This document shows positions 1-9,456 of a stretch of 64,000 nucleotides of DNA, in pieces. Position numbers and translations under genes: made by a program. The first letter of the stretch is position 1. Every line of letters starts with the position of its first letter. The DNA comes from Sphingomicrobium sp. XHP0239 (lineage in GTDB: Bacteria; Pseudomonadota; Alphaproteobacteria; Sphingomonadales; Sphingomonadaceae): assembly GCF_039555325.1 (NCBI RefSeq), contig NZ_CP154608.1, forward strand, positions 2,170,001-2,234,000, read 5' to 3'. The notes beneath the pieces are model-generated. The model saw nothing but the letters and a program-made list of their open reading frames with translations. It did no database searches and was not told the DNA's origin.

Positions 1-1
1 C

Positions 2-787
2 CTGAACGCCATCGTCGATGGCTGCGGAATGCGCGCCCGCCCGCTCCGCGAGTCGCGGGGGTGGGGGTATCATCGTCTCTCCGCGCTCGGGACCACGGTG
101 CAGATGGACGCCGCGCCGCCGCCCGAAGCGCCCTATGCCAGCGGCGCGCACGCCTCGACGCTCGCTATCGAACTGTCCGACGGCGAACAGCGCCTTGTGA
201 TGAGCTGCGGCGGCGGTGCGGACGAGCCGGGACGTCTGCCGCCGATCCTTGCCGCCGGTCTGCGGGGATCGGCAGCCCACTCGACACTGATCATCGCGGA
301 GGCGGACAGCAGCCCGATCACCGACACCGGCACGCTTCAGCCCGTGATCCGCGAGGTTCCGGTCGATCGGCGCGAAGGCGACGGCAAGAGCGCGATGTCG
401 GCCGAGCATATGGGCTATGTCAGACGCTTCGGCCTGTCGCACCGGCGCGACGTGACGCTGGAAGATACCGGAAAGCTCGTCACCGGCGCCGACACGCTCG
501 AACCGCAGGGCCGTCGCCTGCGTCGCCCGTCGCGCGACTTCGCGATCCGCTTCCATCTCGCGCCGGGGATCGAGGCGAGCCCGACCGCCGACGGCAAGGG
601 CGCGCTCCTGCGCCCCGCCCAGTCACCGCCGTGGCAGTTCCGCTGTGACGGCGGCACGCTCGGGATCGAGGACAGCCTCGTCATCAATGCCGCGGGGCGG
701 CCTTTGAAATGCTTGCAGCTTGTCATTCGGGCGGCAGCGGGCAAGGAGGGCGCGACCGTCCACTGGCAATTCCGCCGTTCCAGCTAG
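2..787 (+). CDS. Heparinase II/III family protein, C-terminal part (5' end outside window)
   Basis: The reading frame enters from the left edge and stops with TAG at 785-787, so only about 261 C-terminal residues are visible. The stretch with GGG (in MSCGGGADE), then a conserved [14 protein letters not shown] segment about 25 residues on, is typical of the beta-sandwich C-terminal region of heparinase II/III-like polysaccharide lyases. These cleave uronic-acid-containing polysaccharides by beta-elimination in the periplasm. The catalytic N-terminal toroid lies outside the window, so substrate and activity cannot be judged. purH follows 11 nt downstream in the same direction. Confidence 0.7.
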   Translation: MNAIVDGCGMRARPLRESRGWGYHRLSALGTTVQMDAAPPPEAPYASGAHASTLAIELSDGEQRLVMSCGGGADEPGRLPPILAAGLRGSAAHSTLIIAEADSSPITDTGTLQPVIREVPVDRREGDGKSAMSAEHMGYVRRFGLSHRRDVTLEDTGKLVTGADTLEPQGRRLRRPSRDFAIRFHLAPGIEASPTADGKGALLRPAQSPPWQFRCDGGTLGIEDSLVINAAGRPLKCLQLVIRAAAGKEGATVHWQFRRSS

Positions 788-798
788 GAGCCGTTCCC

Positions 799-2385
799 AT
801 CGCCGACCATCAGCCCATCCGCCGCGTCCTTCTTTCCGTTTCCGACAAGGAAGGTCTGGGGCCGCTCGCCGCGGCGCTGGCCGATCATGGCGCCGAACTG
901 GTGTCGACCGGCGGGACGGCCAAGGCACTGCGCGACATGGGGCACGAGGTGCGCGACGTTTCCGACCTGACGGGTTTTCCTGAAATGATGGACGGGCGCG
1001 TGAAGACGCTTCACCCCAAGGTACACGGCGGCATTCTCGCGCGGCGGAACAAGGACGATCATCTCGCGGCGATGGAGGCGCACGACATCGGCCCCATCGA
1101 TATGGTCGTCATCAACCTCTATCCCTTCGAACGGACGGTGGCGTCGGGCGCTGACCGCGACACGATCATCGAGAATATCGACATCGGCGGGCCCGCGATG
1201 GTGCGATCGGCGGCGAAGAACCATGCCAGCGTCGCGGTGGTCACCGACCCTGCCGATTATGACGCGGTGGCGGGCGAATTGTCAGGCCACGGCGGGCTGA
1301 CGCAGGAATTCCGCACCATGCTCGCGGCCAAGGCCTACGCGCTGACGGCGAGCTACGATGCGGCGATTGCGGGCTGGTTCGCGCACGCCGATCTGGGCGA
1401 AGCCTACCCCGAGCGCCGGACCCTCGCGATGACCAAGGCCGACGAACTACGCTATGGCGAAAACCCGCATCAGGCGGCGGCGCTCTACCTTCCGCAGGGC
1501 GCGCCCGACGGCCTCGCGGCGGCGGAACAGGTCCAGGGCAAGGCGTTGTCCTACAACAATCTCAACGATGCCGATGCCGCCTATCGGCTGATCAGCGAAT
1601 TTCGCGACGGCGATCCGGCCTGCGTGATCGTCAAGCACGCCAATCCCTGCGGCGTCGCGCGAGCCGACAGCCTGGAGCGGGCGTGGACCGATGCGCTGCA
1701 ATGCGACAGCGTCAGCGCGTTCGGCGGTATCGTCGCGGTGAACCGCACCCTCGACGGAGCGACCGCGCGCGCGATCGCCGACATCTTCACCGAGGTCGTG
1801 GTGGCACCCGACGCCGACGATGCCGCGAAGGCGGTGTTCGCCAAGAAGAAGAATTTGCGGTTGCTGCTGACGGGCGATCTGCCCGACCCCACGCGACCCG
1901 GCCAGGTGATGAAGCCGATCGCGGGCGGCATCCTGGTCCAGGACCGCGACGTCGGACAGGTCACGGAGGACGATCTTACCGTCGTCACCCAGCGCGCACC
2001 GACGGACCGCGAACTGGCCGACTGCCTGTTCGCCTGGACGGTCGCCAAGCACGTCAAATCGAACGCCATCGTCTACGCGAGGGACGGCGCGACCGCGGGG
2101 ATCGGCGCGGGGCAGATGAACCGTCGCGATTCCGCGCGTATCGCGGCCATCAAAGCGCGCGAGGCGGCCGAAACGCACGGCTTCGACGAGCCACGGACGA
2201 TCGGAAGCGCCGTTGCCTCCGACGCCTTCTTCCCCTTCGCCGACGGTCTGCTGTCCGCCGCCGAGGCGGGGGCCACGGCCGTGATCCAACCGGGCGGCTC
2301 GATCCGCGACGATGAAGTCATCAAGGCCGCCGACGATGCCGGGCTGGCGATGGTGTTCACGGGAATGCGCCACTTCAACCACTAG
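799..2385 (+). CDS. purH: Bifunctional AICAR transformylase / IMP cyclohydrolase PurH
   Basis: PurH catalyses the last two steps of IMP synthesis: formylation of AICAR, then ring closure. The N-terminal cyclohydrolase (MGS-like) domain shows [17 protein letters not shown] and [13 protein letters not shown]. The C-terminal transformylase has [17 protein letters not shown] and the end [11 protein letters not shown]. Homology begins at [16 protein letters not shown], but no ATG, GTG or TTG lies in frame there. The first in-frame ATG (709) would sit 78 nt inside the heparinase gene and add a tail unlike the family. AGGAG at 786-790, 8 nt before ATC at 799, suggests an AUC start giving 528 residues, the usual PurH length. 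Start inferred; identity certain. Confidence 0.93.
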   Translation: MADHQPIRRVLLSVSDKEGLGPLAAALADHGAELVSTGGTAKALRDMGHEVRDVSDLTGFPEMMDGRVKTLHPKVHGGILARRNKDDHLAAMEAHDIGPIDMVVINLYPFERTVASGADRDTIIENIDIGGPAMVRSAAKNHASVAVVTDPADYDAVAGELSGHGGLTQEFRTMLAAKAYALTASYDAAIAGWFAHADLGEAYPERRTLAMTKADELRYGENPHQAAALYLPQGAPDGLAAAEQVQGKALSYNNLNDADAAYRLISEFRDGDPACVIVKHANPCGVARADSLERAWTDALQCDSVSAFGGIVAVNRTLDGATARAIADIFTEVVVAPDADDAAKAVFAKKKNLRLLLTGDLPDPTRPGQVMKPIAGGILVQDRDVGQVTEDDLTVVTQRAPTDRELADCLFAWTVAKHVKSNAIVYARDGATAGIGAGQMNRRDSARIAAIKAREAAETHGFDEPRTIGSAVASDAFFPFADGLLSAAEAGATAVIQPGGSIRDDEVIKAADDAGLAMVFTGMRHFNH

Positions 2386-2403
2386 GGCGGTCGGCCAGGC
2401 GGA

Positions 2404-3951
2404 TCAGGTCGGGGTCGATCCCCCCGTGCCCGGGGCGGGGAGTTCTGGCTCTTCGCCCTTGCCCATCTTGAACAGCTCGCGATCCTCGGGGCCGAAGCCC
2501 CAGCGCCAGATCACGAGACCGAAGACCAGGAGGATCGCCGGCACGCCGATCGCAAGCTGGCCGGCGTCGCGCAGGAACGTGACGAGATAGCCCAGCGGCA
2601 CCGTCGCCAGCGCCGCCCAGACGAGCGGCCAGCGCCAGCCCGACACGGGCGCATTCACGATCCCCGACAGAAGCCACGCCTTGGCCAGCGCCGCGAAGGC
2701 GAGCGCGATGCCGAGCCCGATGGCGGCCCCCGCGGCCTGCACCTCGGGCGGGTAACCCAGCGACCGCAGGACGAAGATGGCGGCGACGCCCGCGCCGACC
2801 TGGATCGCCAGCATGATGAAGCCGATGATCATGTTGCGGTGGCGCGCCAGATAGATGAGCGCGGCGTCCGACACCGCCGCCATCGCAGCGACGACCTCGG
2901 CCGCGAGCAGAACCGACAGGATGACGTAGCCCGACCCGAATTCCTCGCCGACCAGGTTCATCACGGCCATCGCCGGAAGGCCGAGCGCGAGCCCGATGCC
3001 TGCCTGCGCGGCGATGATCCAGAAGCCGACCTGACGCACCTGCTGCGCGACGGCGGTGTAGTTCTTGGCTTCGACGTTCTGGCTGATGACGGGTCCCATG
3101 ATGGGTTCGAAACTGGTCTTCAGCTTGCTGGGAAGCGAGGCGACCTGCTGTGCGGCCCAGTAGATGCCGTAGATCGCCTCGGAGAAGAAGAAGCCCAGCA
3201 GAAACAGGTCGAGACGGCGGCTGGCCCATTCGGTCGCGTCGGCGGCGGCGACAGGCAGGTTGCGATAGGCCATTTTCGACAGCTTCGTCGGATGCGGGCG
3301 CCATTGCGGGCGCGGCAGGCCGTAGCTGCGAACGAAAGGCCAGAGCGCGGTCAGCAGCGCGCCGCCCATCGAGGCGACATAGGCGACGATCAGCCCGTCG
3401 TCGGTGTTCACGAACGCCCAGCCGAACGCCACGATCGAGATGGTCCAGGGCTCCACGATCGCGCGGCTGCGCACCGTGGCGGCGATATTGTGGCGATAAT
3501 TGCAGGCGGCGAGCGAGATTTCGGTCCACGCGAGTGCCAGAACCGTCAGCGGCAGCCATTTCTCAAGCCCGCGGGGCGCATCGCCGCGAAACATGATTTC
3601 GGGAAAGACGAACAAGAGGCTCATCGCGACAAGGCTGCCCATCATCGCCACGACCAGCCCGTCCCAGACGATGTCGGCATGATCGTCGGGGTCCTTGGCG
3701 GCGCTGAGCTGCTGCGCGAGGCCGCGCTTGAGGCCGAGGGTCGACAATTGTGCGGCGAACTCGACCACGATCAGCGCGAAGGCGAAACGCCCCATCGCCT
3801 CGGCACCGTAGAAGCGGCCCGCGATGAACAGGAAGGGGATCCGCGCGAGCAGCCGCAGCACGAAGCCAAAGAAATTGATCCGCCCGCCCCGCGCCAGCGC
3901 GGCGAGGTCGCCCTTGCCGCCGTCGGCTGGCCGGTGGCCCGCGCTAGTCAA
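2404..3951 (-). CDS. Polysaccharide (oligosaccharide) flippase, MOP/Wzx-like membrane protein
   Basis: This is a polytopic inner-membrane protein of 515 residues. Its N-terminal segment (GRINFFGFVLRLLARIPFLF) and repeated hydrophobic helices match polysaccharide-biosynthesis (PST/Wzx) members of the MOP exporter superfamily, which flip undecaprenyl-linked sugars across the inner membrane. I count roughly 12 hydrophobic stretches. The start is TTG (complement of 3949-3951) with no clear SD; a start further in would remove the first helix. The stop lies 18 nt from the convergent purH stop. There are no glycosyltransferase neighbours, so the substrate is unknown. Confidence 0.75.
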   Translation of the reverse strand: MTSAGHRPADGGKGDLAALARGGRINFFGFVLRLLARIPFLFIAGRFYGAEAMGRFAFALIVVEFAAQLSTLGLKRGLAQQLSAAKDPDDHADIVWDGLVVAMMGSLVAMSLLFVFPEIMFRGDAPRGLEKWLPLTVLALAWTEISLAACNYRHNIAATVRSRAIVEPWTISIVAFGWAFVNTDDGLIVAYVASMGGALLTALWPFVRSYGLPRPQWRPHPTKLSKMAYRNLPVAAADATEWASRRLDLFLLGFFFSEAIYGIYWAAQQVASLPSKLKTSFEPIMGPVISQNVEAKNYTAVAQQVRQVGFWIIAAQAGIGLALGLPAMAVMNLVGEEFGSGYVILSVLLAAEVVAAMAAVSDAALIYLARHRNMIIGFIMLAIQVGAGVAAIFVLRSLGYPPEVQAAGAAIGLGIALAFAALAKAWLLSGIVNAPVSGWRWPLVWAALATVPLGYLVTFLRDAGQLAIGVPAILLVFGLVIWRWGFGPEDRELFKMGKGEEPELPAPGTGGSTPT

Positions 3952-3972
3952 CGATCCTGCCCCCCGCCACGA

Positions 3973-6786
3973 TCAATGCGCCGCGCCCCAGTTCGCGCCC
4001 CAACCGACCTCGACGTCGAGCGGCACGTCCAGCGTCAGGGCAGGGCTCGCCGCCTGCTCCATGATCGGCTTGATGACCGCGGCTGCGGCTTCCTCCTTGC
4101 CCTGGGGGACTTCGAACAGCAGTTCGTCGTGGACCTGGAGCAGCATCCGCACGTCGGACAGGCCCGCATCGGCGAGCGCCTTGTCCATGCGCGCCATCGC
4201 GCGCTTGATAAGATCGGCGCTGGTGCCCTGGATGGGGGCGTTGACCGCCGCACGTTCCGCCCCCGCGCGCACGTTCTGCATCTTCGACCGTATGTTTGGG
4301 AAGTGCGTCTTTCGTCCGAACAAAGTGGTCGTGAACCCGCGCTCCTTCGCGTCCGCCAGCGTGCGGGCGATGAAATTCTGGATTTCGGGGAAGCTCGCGA
4401 AATAGGCGTCGATGATCGACTTGGCCTCGTCGCGCTCGATGTCGAGGCGGTTGGCGAGCCCGAAGGCGCTGATGCCGTAGAGGATCGCGAAATTGACCGT
4501 CTTGGCCTTGCCGCGCGTGTCCTTGTTGACCTCGCCGAACAGCTCGGTCGCCGTGCGGTCGTGAATGTCCTCGCCTTTCTGGAAGGCATCCTTCAGCGCG
4601 GGAACGTCGGCCATCTCCGCGGCGAGGCGCAGTTCGATCTGGCTATAGTCGGCGGACAGCAGGACATGGCCCGGTTCGGCGATGAAGCAGTCGCGGATCT
4701 TGGCGCCGATGGGCGTACGGATCGGAATGTTCTGAAGGTTGGGGTCATTCGACGACAGCCGCCCGGTCTGCGCGCCCGACAGGCTGTAGGTCGTGTGGAC
4801 GCGGCCCGTCGTATCGTTGATCTGCGCCTGCAGCGCGTCGGTATAGGTATTCTTGAGCTTCGTCAGCTGGCGCCATTCGAGGACCTGCGTCGCGACGTCG
4901 AAGCCTTCGCGGTCGAGCCGTTCCAGCTCGTTCTGATCGGTCGAATAGTTGCCGCTCTTGCCCTTGCGCCCGCCGGTCGCGCCCAATTTCTCGAACAGGA
5001 TGCTGCCAAGCTGCTGCGGGGAGCCGATCGTGAACTCTTCGCCGGCCTTCGCGAAAATCTCTTTCTCCAACCCCGCAATGTCCTGCGCGAACTGCTTTGA
5101 CAGCGCCGCCAGCGCTTCGCGGTCGACCTTGATCCCGCGTCGCTCCATCCGCGACAGGACGGCGGGCATCGGGCGGTCGACGCGCTCGTAGACCTGCGTC
5201 GCCCGCTCGGGCGCGAGGCGCGGCTTGAGGCGCTTCCACAGCCGCAGCGCGATGTCGGCATCCTCGGCGGCATATTCGGTCGCCTTGTCGAGCGGCACTT
5301 CGTTGAAACCGATCTGCTTCCTGCCGGTGCCGCAAATCTCCTTGAAGCTGATGCAGGTGTGACCGAGCGCGGACTTGGCCTGTGCGTCCAAGCCGTGCGC
5401 CGCGAGCCCGCGACCCGCGTCGAGGTCGAAGCTCATCACCAGCGTGTCGTCATAAGGTGCGACGACGATGTCCTCGCGCGCCATCATGGCGAGATCGTAT
5501 TTGATGTTATGCCCGATCTTGAGGATGGCATCGTCCTCGAGCACTGGCTTCAACGCGGCGAGCACGACGTCCTTCGACAATTGGTCGGGTCGCTCGCCGA
5601 GCAGATCCTCGCTGCCGTGGCCGATCGGGATGTAGCAGGCCACGTCGTCGCCCACCGCAAGACTCAATCCGACCAGATTGCCGGTGATGCAGTCGAGGCA
5701 GTCGGTCTCGGTATCGAACCCGCAATAGCCGACGTGGCGGATCGCCTGGACCCACCGTTCGAGGTCGGTGGCGTCGGTGATCGTTTCGTATTTCGAGCGG
5801 TCGACCGTGATCTCGACGGGTTCGGGCGGATCGGCGGGCGCGGCGCTTCCGCCGCTGATGCCCACTTCGCCCGCGACCCCCCGTTCCGCCGAGGTCTTCG
5901 ATCCGCCGCCCATCCGCTCGAGCAGCCGCTTGAACCCCTGCGCCTCGAGGAAATCGCGCAAGGGGTCGGCGGGGATGCCGTCGAGCTTGAGTTCGTCGAG
6001 CGGCTGGGGAAGATCGACGTCGCACTTCAATTCGACCAGCTGTCGCGACAGGCGCGCTGCTTCCTCATGCTCGGTTAGGTTCCGCTTCAGTGCCGGCTTC
6101 GTGATCTTGTCGAGATTCGACAGGATGCCTTCCAGATCGCCATATTCCTCGAGCAGCGTCGCGGCGGTCTTGGGCCCGACGCCCGGAACGCCCGGGACGT
6201 TGTCGATCTTGTCGCCCATCAGCGCCAGCATGTCCCCGACCTTTTCGGGCCCGACGCCGAACTTCTCGACGACCTGCTCGGCGCGAATGCGCTTGTCCTT
6301 CATCGTGTCGAGCATGTCGACGTCGGCGCCGTTGTCGCGGGTCTCGATCAGCTGCATCAGGTCCTTGTCGGAACTGACGATCGTGACTTTCCAGCCCTCA
6401 TCCGCCGCGGCCTTGGTATAGCAGCCGATGATGTCGTCGGCCTCCAGCCCCTCTTCCTCGATGCACGGGAGCGAGAAGGCGCGCGTCGCTTCTCGGACCA
6501 GCGGAAACTGCGGCACGAGATCCTCGGGCGGGGGCGGCCGATTGGCCTTGTAATCGGCGTACATCTCGTTGCGGAACGTCTTGCTCGACGCATCGAAGAT
6601 CACCGCCAGATGGCTGGGTCCGTCATCCTGGTTGAGCTGGTCGGCGAGCTTCCACAGCATCGCTGTGTAGCCATAGACCGCGCCCGCGGGCGTGCCCTCC
6701 TTGTTCGTGATCGGGGGAAGGACGTGATAGGCGCGAAAGATATAGCTCGAGCCGTCGACGAGATAGAGATGGGGCTGGTCGGCCAT
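3973..6786 (-). CDS. polA: DNA polymerase I
   Basis: PolA fills gaps and removes Okazaki primers. Its 937 residues carry three domains. The N-terminal 5'-3' nuclease begins YLVDGSSYIFRAYH and has SSDKDLMQL. The proofreading domain keeps its acidic residues (GFDTETD, IGHNIKYDL, YAAEDADIAL), so it is probably active, unlike Taq PolA. The polymerase has motif A DYSQIELR near residue 710, the O-helix RGKAKTVNFAILYG, and motif C VHDELLFEV near residue 885. ATG at 6786 has no SD; TAAGAC ends 6 nt upstream of it, so a leaderless start is possible but the -35 is poor. It lies between the flippase and a lipoprotein gene on the same strand. Confidence 0.98.
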   Translation of the reverse strand: MADQPHLYLVDGSSYIFRAYHVLPPITNKEGTPAGAVYGYTAMLWKLADQLNQDDGPSHLAVIFDASSKTFRNEMYADYKANRPPPPEDLVPQFPLVREATRAFSLPCIEEEGLEADDIIGCYTKAAADEGWKVTIVSSDKDLMQLIETRDNGADVDMLDTMKDKRIRAEQVVEKFGVGPEKVGDMLALMGDKIDNVPGVPGVGPKTAATLLEEYGDLEGILSNLDKITKPALKRNLTEHEEAARLSRQLVELKCDVDLPQPLDELKLDGIPADPLRDFLEAQGFKRLLERMGGGSKTSAERGVAGEVGISGGSAAPADPPEPVEITVDRSKYETITDATDLERWVQAIRHVGYCGFDTETDCLDCITGNLVGLSLAVGDDVACYIPIGHGSEDLLGERPDQLSKDVVLAALKPVLEDDAILKIGHNIKYDLAMMAREDIVVAPYDDTLVMSFDLDAGRGLAAHGLDAQAKSALGHTCISFKEICGTGRKQIGFNEVPLDKATEYAAEDADIALRLWKRLKPRLAPERATQVYERVDRPMPAVLSRMERRGIKVDREALAALSKQFAQDIAGLEKEIFAKAGEEFTIGSPQQLGSILFEKLGATGGRKGKSGNYSTDQNELERLDREGFDVATQVLEWRQLTKLKNTYTDALQAQINDTTGRVHTTYSLSGAQTGRLSSNDPNLQNIPIRTPIGAKIRDCFIAEPGHVLLSADYSQIELRLAAEMADVPALKDAFQKGEDIHDRTATELFGEVNKDTRGKAKTVNFAILYGISAFGLANRLDIERDEAKSIIDAYFASFPEIQNFIARTLADAKERGFTTTLFGRKTHFPNIRSKMQNVRAGAERAAVNAPIQGTSADLIKRAMARMDKALADAGLSDVRMLLQVHDELLFEVPQGKEEAAAAVIKPIMEQAASPALTLDVPLDVEVGWGANWGAAH

Positions 6787-6851
6787 CGGAGGGTCTTAGC
6801 AGCAAGCGCGGCGCTTGCCATGCCCGTTCACCGCGCGTTCGTCGAAGCGGT

Positions 6852-7223
6852 CTAAAGCGCTTCGTAGCGCATCGTGTAGGTCAGTCCGTCGCAACCGGTC
6901 GACAGCCAGCTGCCGTCCACCTGCCGCGCGCCGTCCGCGTAACAGACTGCCGCCGCCAGTTCGTCCGACGGATCGAAGCACTTGTTGCCATTCTCGAGGT
7001 TCCAGGTGCCGGTCGCAACCTGCTCGGCGCCCAGATATTCGACATAGCTGCCGTCGGCGCGCGCAACGAAGCGCCCCTCGTTCCCCGCATCATCCACATA
7101 GTAATAGGTGCCCGGCGCGGTCGTATCGATGTCGACGAGCATCGGCATCGGCGACGATGCGGGCGTGGTCGCACAAGCGGAAACCGCGAGCGCGAGGGCG
7201 GGGAGAAGGACCGAGATACGCAT
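6852..7223 (-). CDS. Small predicted lipoprotein, unknown function
   Basis: The 123-residue product has a lipoprotein signal peptide with a lipobox ending at Cys17 (LAVSAC), followed by a Pro/Ser-rich linker. The mature part, about 100 residues, has a YYYVDDAGNEGRFVARADGS segment and pairs of Cys (NKCFDPSDE, AVCYADG, STGCDGL) that could form disulfides in the periplasm. The start is fixed by GGAGGTAA about 10 nt upstream of ATG at 7223. The frame stays open much further upstream, but that extension is antisense to the antiporter gene and is not coding. I do not recognise a named family. Confidence 0.75.
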   Translation of the reverse strand: MRISVLLPALALAVSACATTPASSPMPMLVDIDTTAPGTYYYVDDAGNEGRFVARADGSYVEYLGAEQVATGTWNLENGNKCFDPSDELAAAVCYADGARQVDGSWLSTGCDGLTYTMRYEAL

Positions 7224-7340
7224 GGCGGCAGAATTACCTCCAAAATGGATAAAAGCAAGGCATGTGGTCCCGCCCTCCGTCCCGAACATGCGGCGGCGGA
7301 CGGTTGCGTTGGCCGCGCGGGGGGTGGATAGCCTGTCGCC

Positions 7341-8636
7341 ATGATCGATCCCGCCATCCTTCTCGCCGCTGGTCTCGAAGGCGGGCATGCGCCGGTGGAT
7401 TTCACGACGCTTGGCCTTGTCATCTTTGTCGCCACGCTGGTGGCGATCGCGACGCGGCGGTTGGGGCTGCCCTATTCGGTCGGGCTGGTGATCGCGGGGT
7501 TCGGAATCGCGCTGACTCCGATCGGCGTCGATCTTCAGCTCACCCCCGCGCTGGTGTTCGAACTGCTGTTGCCCCCGCTCCTGTTCGAAGCGGCAATCCA
7601 GATCCCATGGAAGAACCTGCGCCGCGAACTGCCGCTCCTCTTGAGCCTGGTGACCGTCGGGGTGATGGCGGCCGCGACGCTGGTCGCCGTCGGCATGCAC
7701 TTTCTCGTCGGCTGGGGCTGGCTCGGCGCGGCCTTCTTCGGCGTGCTGATCGCCGCGACCGATCCCGTCAGCGTCATCGCGACGTTCAAGGAGAACAAGG
7801 TCGACCATCGCCTGCACCTGCTCGTGGAAAGCGAAAGCCTGCTCAACGACGGGGTGGCGGCGGTCATTTTCGCGCTGCTCGTCGGCGTGGCGCTGGCGGG
7901 CGGGACCGAGGGGATCGGCGCGGGAACGGTCGCTCTCGACGTGGCGCGGATCGCCGGCGGCGGCGTCATCGTCGGGCTGCTGGTCGGGGGCGGATTGCTG
8001 CTGATCGCGGGGCGGACCGAGGACAAGTTGGTCGAGATATCGCTGACCGTGCTGGCCGCCTACGGCAGCTTTCTCGCGGCCGAGCATCTCGGCATGTCGG
8101 GCGTGCTGGCGACGGTCGCGGCGGGGATCCTGGTCGGCAATGTCGGCTGGGTGGGGTCGATCAGCGACGAGGGGCGCGAGGCGGTCCTCAGCTTCTGGGA
8201 CTATGCCGCCTTTCTCGCCAACAGCTTCGTGTTCATTCTGATCGGCGATGGCGAGGCGAGCCCGACCCTGATCGCCGCCATTCCGGTGGCCGTGGTGGCG
8301 ACCTTGCTCTCGCTCGCCGGGCGCGCGGTGGCGATCTATCCGCTGACCCTCGGCTGGGCGAAGACAAAGCTCGCGATGCCGTGGAAATACAAGCATGTGA
8401 TGTTCTGGGGCGGCCTTCGCGGCGCCCTCAGCCTCGCGCTGGCCCTGTCGATCCCTGCGGTCGTGCCCGAACGGGCGGAGATCATCTCGGCGGCGTTCCT
8501 CGTCGTCGCGTTCAGCATCTTTGTGCAGGGGATCACCATGCCGATGCTGCTGAACCGTCTCGACCTCATCCGCGAAGAGGAAGAAGGCGACGATTGTGAA
8601 CGGACCGAGGACGCCGGCGCACGGGAGAACTGGTGA
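7341..8636 (+). CDS. Na+/H+ antiporter, CPA1 (NhaP) family
   Basis: A 431-residue inner-membrane protein with about 12 hydrophobic helices. ATDPVSV (Asp141) and ESLLNDG (Asn169-Asp170) are the signature ion-binding elements of CPA1 Na+/H+ exchangers, which expel Na+ for H+ to hold cytoplasmic pH and salt. LLPPLLFEAA and FWGGLRGALSLALALS are further family motifs. The C-terminus is short and polar with no RCK domain. No SD precedes ATG 7341. A TTGCGT-N19-TAGCCT pair would place the mRNA 5' end at the ATG, but the spacer is long. Confidence 0.9.
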   Translation: MIDPAILLAAGLEGGHAPVDFTTLGLVIFVATLVAIATRRLGLPYSVGLVIAGFGIALTPIGVDLQLTPALVFELLLPPLLFEAAIQIPWKNLRRELPLLLSLVTVGVMAAATLVAVGMHFLVGWGWLGAAFFGVLIAATDPVSVIATFKENKVDHRLHLLVESESLLNDGVAAVIFALLVGVALAGGTEGIGAGTVALDVARIAGGGVIVGLLVGGGLLLIAGRTEDKLVEISLTVLAAYGSFLAAEHLGMSGVLATVAAGILVGNVGWVGSISDEGREAVLSFWDYAAFLANSFVFILIGDGEASPTLIAAIPVAVVATLLSLAGRAVAIYPLTLGWAKTKLAMPWKYKHVMFWGGLRGALSLALALSIPAVVPERAEIISAAFLVVAFSIFVQGITMPMLLNRLDLIREEEEGDDCERTEDAGARENW

Positions 8637-8736
8637 GGCGCACCGCTGGGCGTAAATGCGCCTGATATTCATCAAGCCGTCGCAACCCGTCGCTATGTCT
8701 GCGGATTATCCGAACAGTGATGGGCGTGGCGAGACG

Positions 8737-8928
8737 ATGAACGAATTTCACCTTTTCTATTTCAAGGGCAGCGAACTGATCGACGGCAAGACGATCGCGT
8801 CGAACGATCTGCTCGAAGCCATCGACCGCGCCCACGACGAACGCGGCGACCTGCGCGTCGAAATTCGCGCGCCGAGCGGCTGGACGGGCACGATGGGCCT
8901 ACCGCCGATGCACGACGCGGTGGATTGA
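8737..8928 (+). CDS. Conserved-looking hypothetical protein, 63 aa
   Basis: A small acidic soluble protein. It opens with MNEFHLFYFKGSELIDG and contains a short amphipathic stretch (DLLEAIDRAHDER). No signal peptide, membrane helix or cysteine pair is visible. The frame is open back to 8656, but the added residues look like non-coding read-through, so ATG 8737 is chosen although no strong SD is present. It lies between the antiporter and the FNR-box promoter of the next gene. I do not recognise its function. Confidence 0.6.
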   Translation: MNEFHLFYFKGSELIDGKTIASNDLLEAIDRAHDERGDLRVEIRAPSGWTGTMGLPPMHDAVD

Positions 8929-8950
8929 GGGTCGAATTTTCGCAGCGATT

Positions 8951-8964
8951 TTGACCGCGCTCAA
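8951..8964 (+). promoter_or_regulatory. FNR/FixK-type binding site upstream of the membrane-protein gene at 9018
   Basis: TTGAC-N4-CTCAA is a perfect TTGA-N6-TCAA dyad, the core of FNR/CRP-family boxes (consensus TTGAT-N4-ATCAA). Its centre is about 41 bp upstream of a transcription start near 8999 predicted from a CAAAAT -10-like hexamer at 8986-8991. That is the class II activator position. An FNR-type regulator with the matching E..SR recognition helix is encoded at 9457-10146. Confidence 0.6.
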
Positions 8965-9017
8965 AGTCGCTGGCGACCTTCCATGCAAAATCATGGGCAT
9001 CACCAAGGAGATGCCCA

Positions 9018-9452
9018 ATGTCCGAACCGATCAAGCAACATGACCTCGCGGTGGCCGAACGGGTAGCCGCACCCCACCTCAAGTCCAACCTGCGTCCCGA
9101 TATCGAGGATCGCAACTTCGGCCTGCCGGTCGCGATCCACGCGACCTATTTCGGCCTGTTCCTCGCCTATCTCGGTGTCATGTTCGTCGGCTTCTACGAG
9201 CCGCAGATGATCCTTCCGATGGCGATCTTCGTCATTTTCACCGTCGGTTTCTACGTCGTTCCGATGCTGTGGACCGGAATGAAGCCGGGCAACGACAGCC
9301 GCGCCCTTCGGATGGACGAACTGATGGCACACGGGATCGCCACCCACACCGGTCTGTGCAAGGGCCGGGATGCGCTGGTGCAGGCGCTCATTCTCCCCGT
9401 CCTCATCCTCGGCTGGGGCATCGCCGTGGTGAGCATCGCTGCGATCGTGTGA
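9018..9452 (+). CDS. Small integral membrane protein, probably FNR-regulated, unknown function
   Basis: The 144-residue protein has a polar N-terminus of about 36 residues. Two adjacent helices follow (roughly 37-58 and 63-84, including IHATYFGLFLAYLGVMFVG), then a soluble loop with HGIATHTGLCKG, and a C-terminal helix (ALILPVLILGWGIAVVSIAA). AAGGAG lies 6 nt before ATG 9018. Histidines and a Cys in the loop could bind a cofactor, but that is speculation. The upstream FNR box and the fnr-like gene 5 nt away (convergent) suggest a role in oxygen limitation or respiration. No family recognised. Confidence 0.75.
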   Translation: MSEPIKQHDLAVAERVAAPHLKSNLRPDIEDRNFGLPVAIHATYFGLFLAYLGVMFVGFYEPQMILPMAIFVIFTVGFYVVPMLWTGMKPGNDSRALRMDELMAHGIATHTGLCKGRDALVQALILPVLILGWGIAVVSIAAIV

Positions 9453-9456
9453 GGGG

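Noticed and set aside
2839-5100. 753-codon open frame on the plus strand, opposite the flippase and polA genes
   Set aside because: Antisense to two confident genes; the translation is Arg/Asp/Glu-rich with no motif, the usual shadow of G+C-rich codon bias.
7224-8675. Long minus-strand frame continuous with the lipoprotein gene
   Set aside because: It is antisense to the Na+/H+ antiporter; the true start at 7223 has a strong SD and a clear signal peptide.
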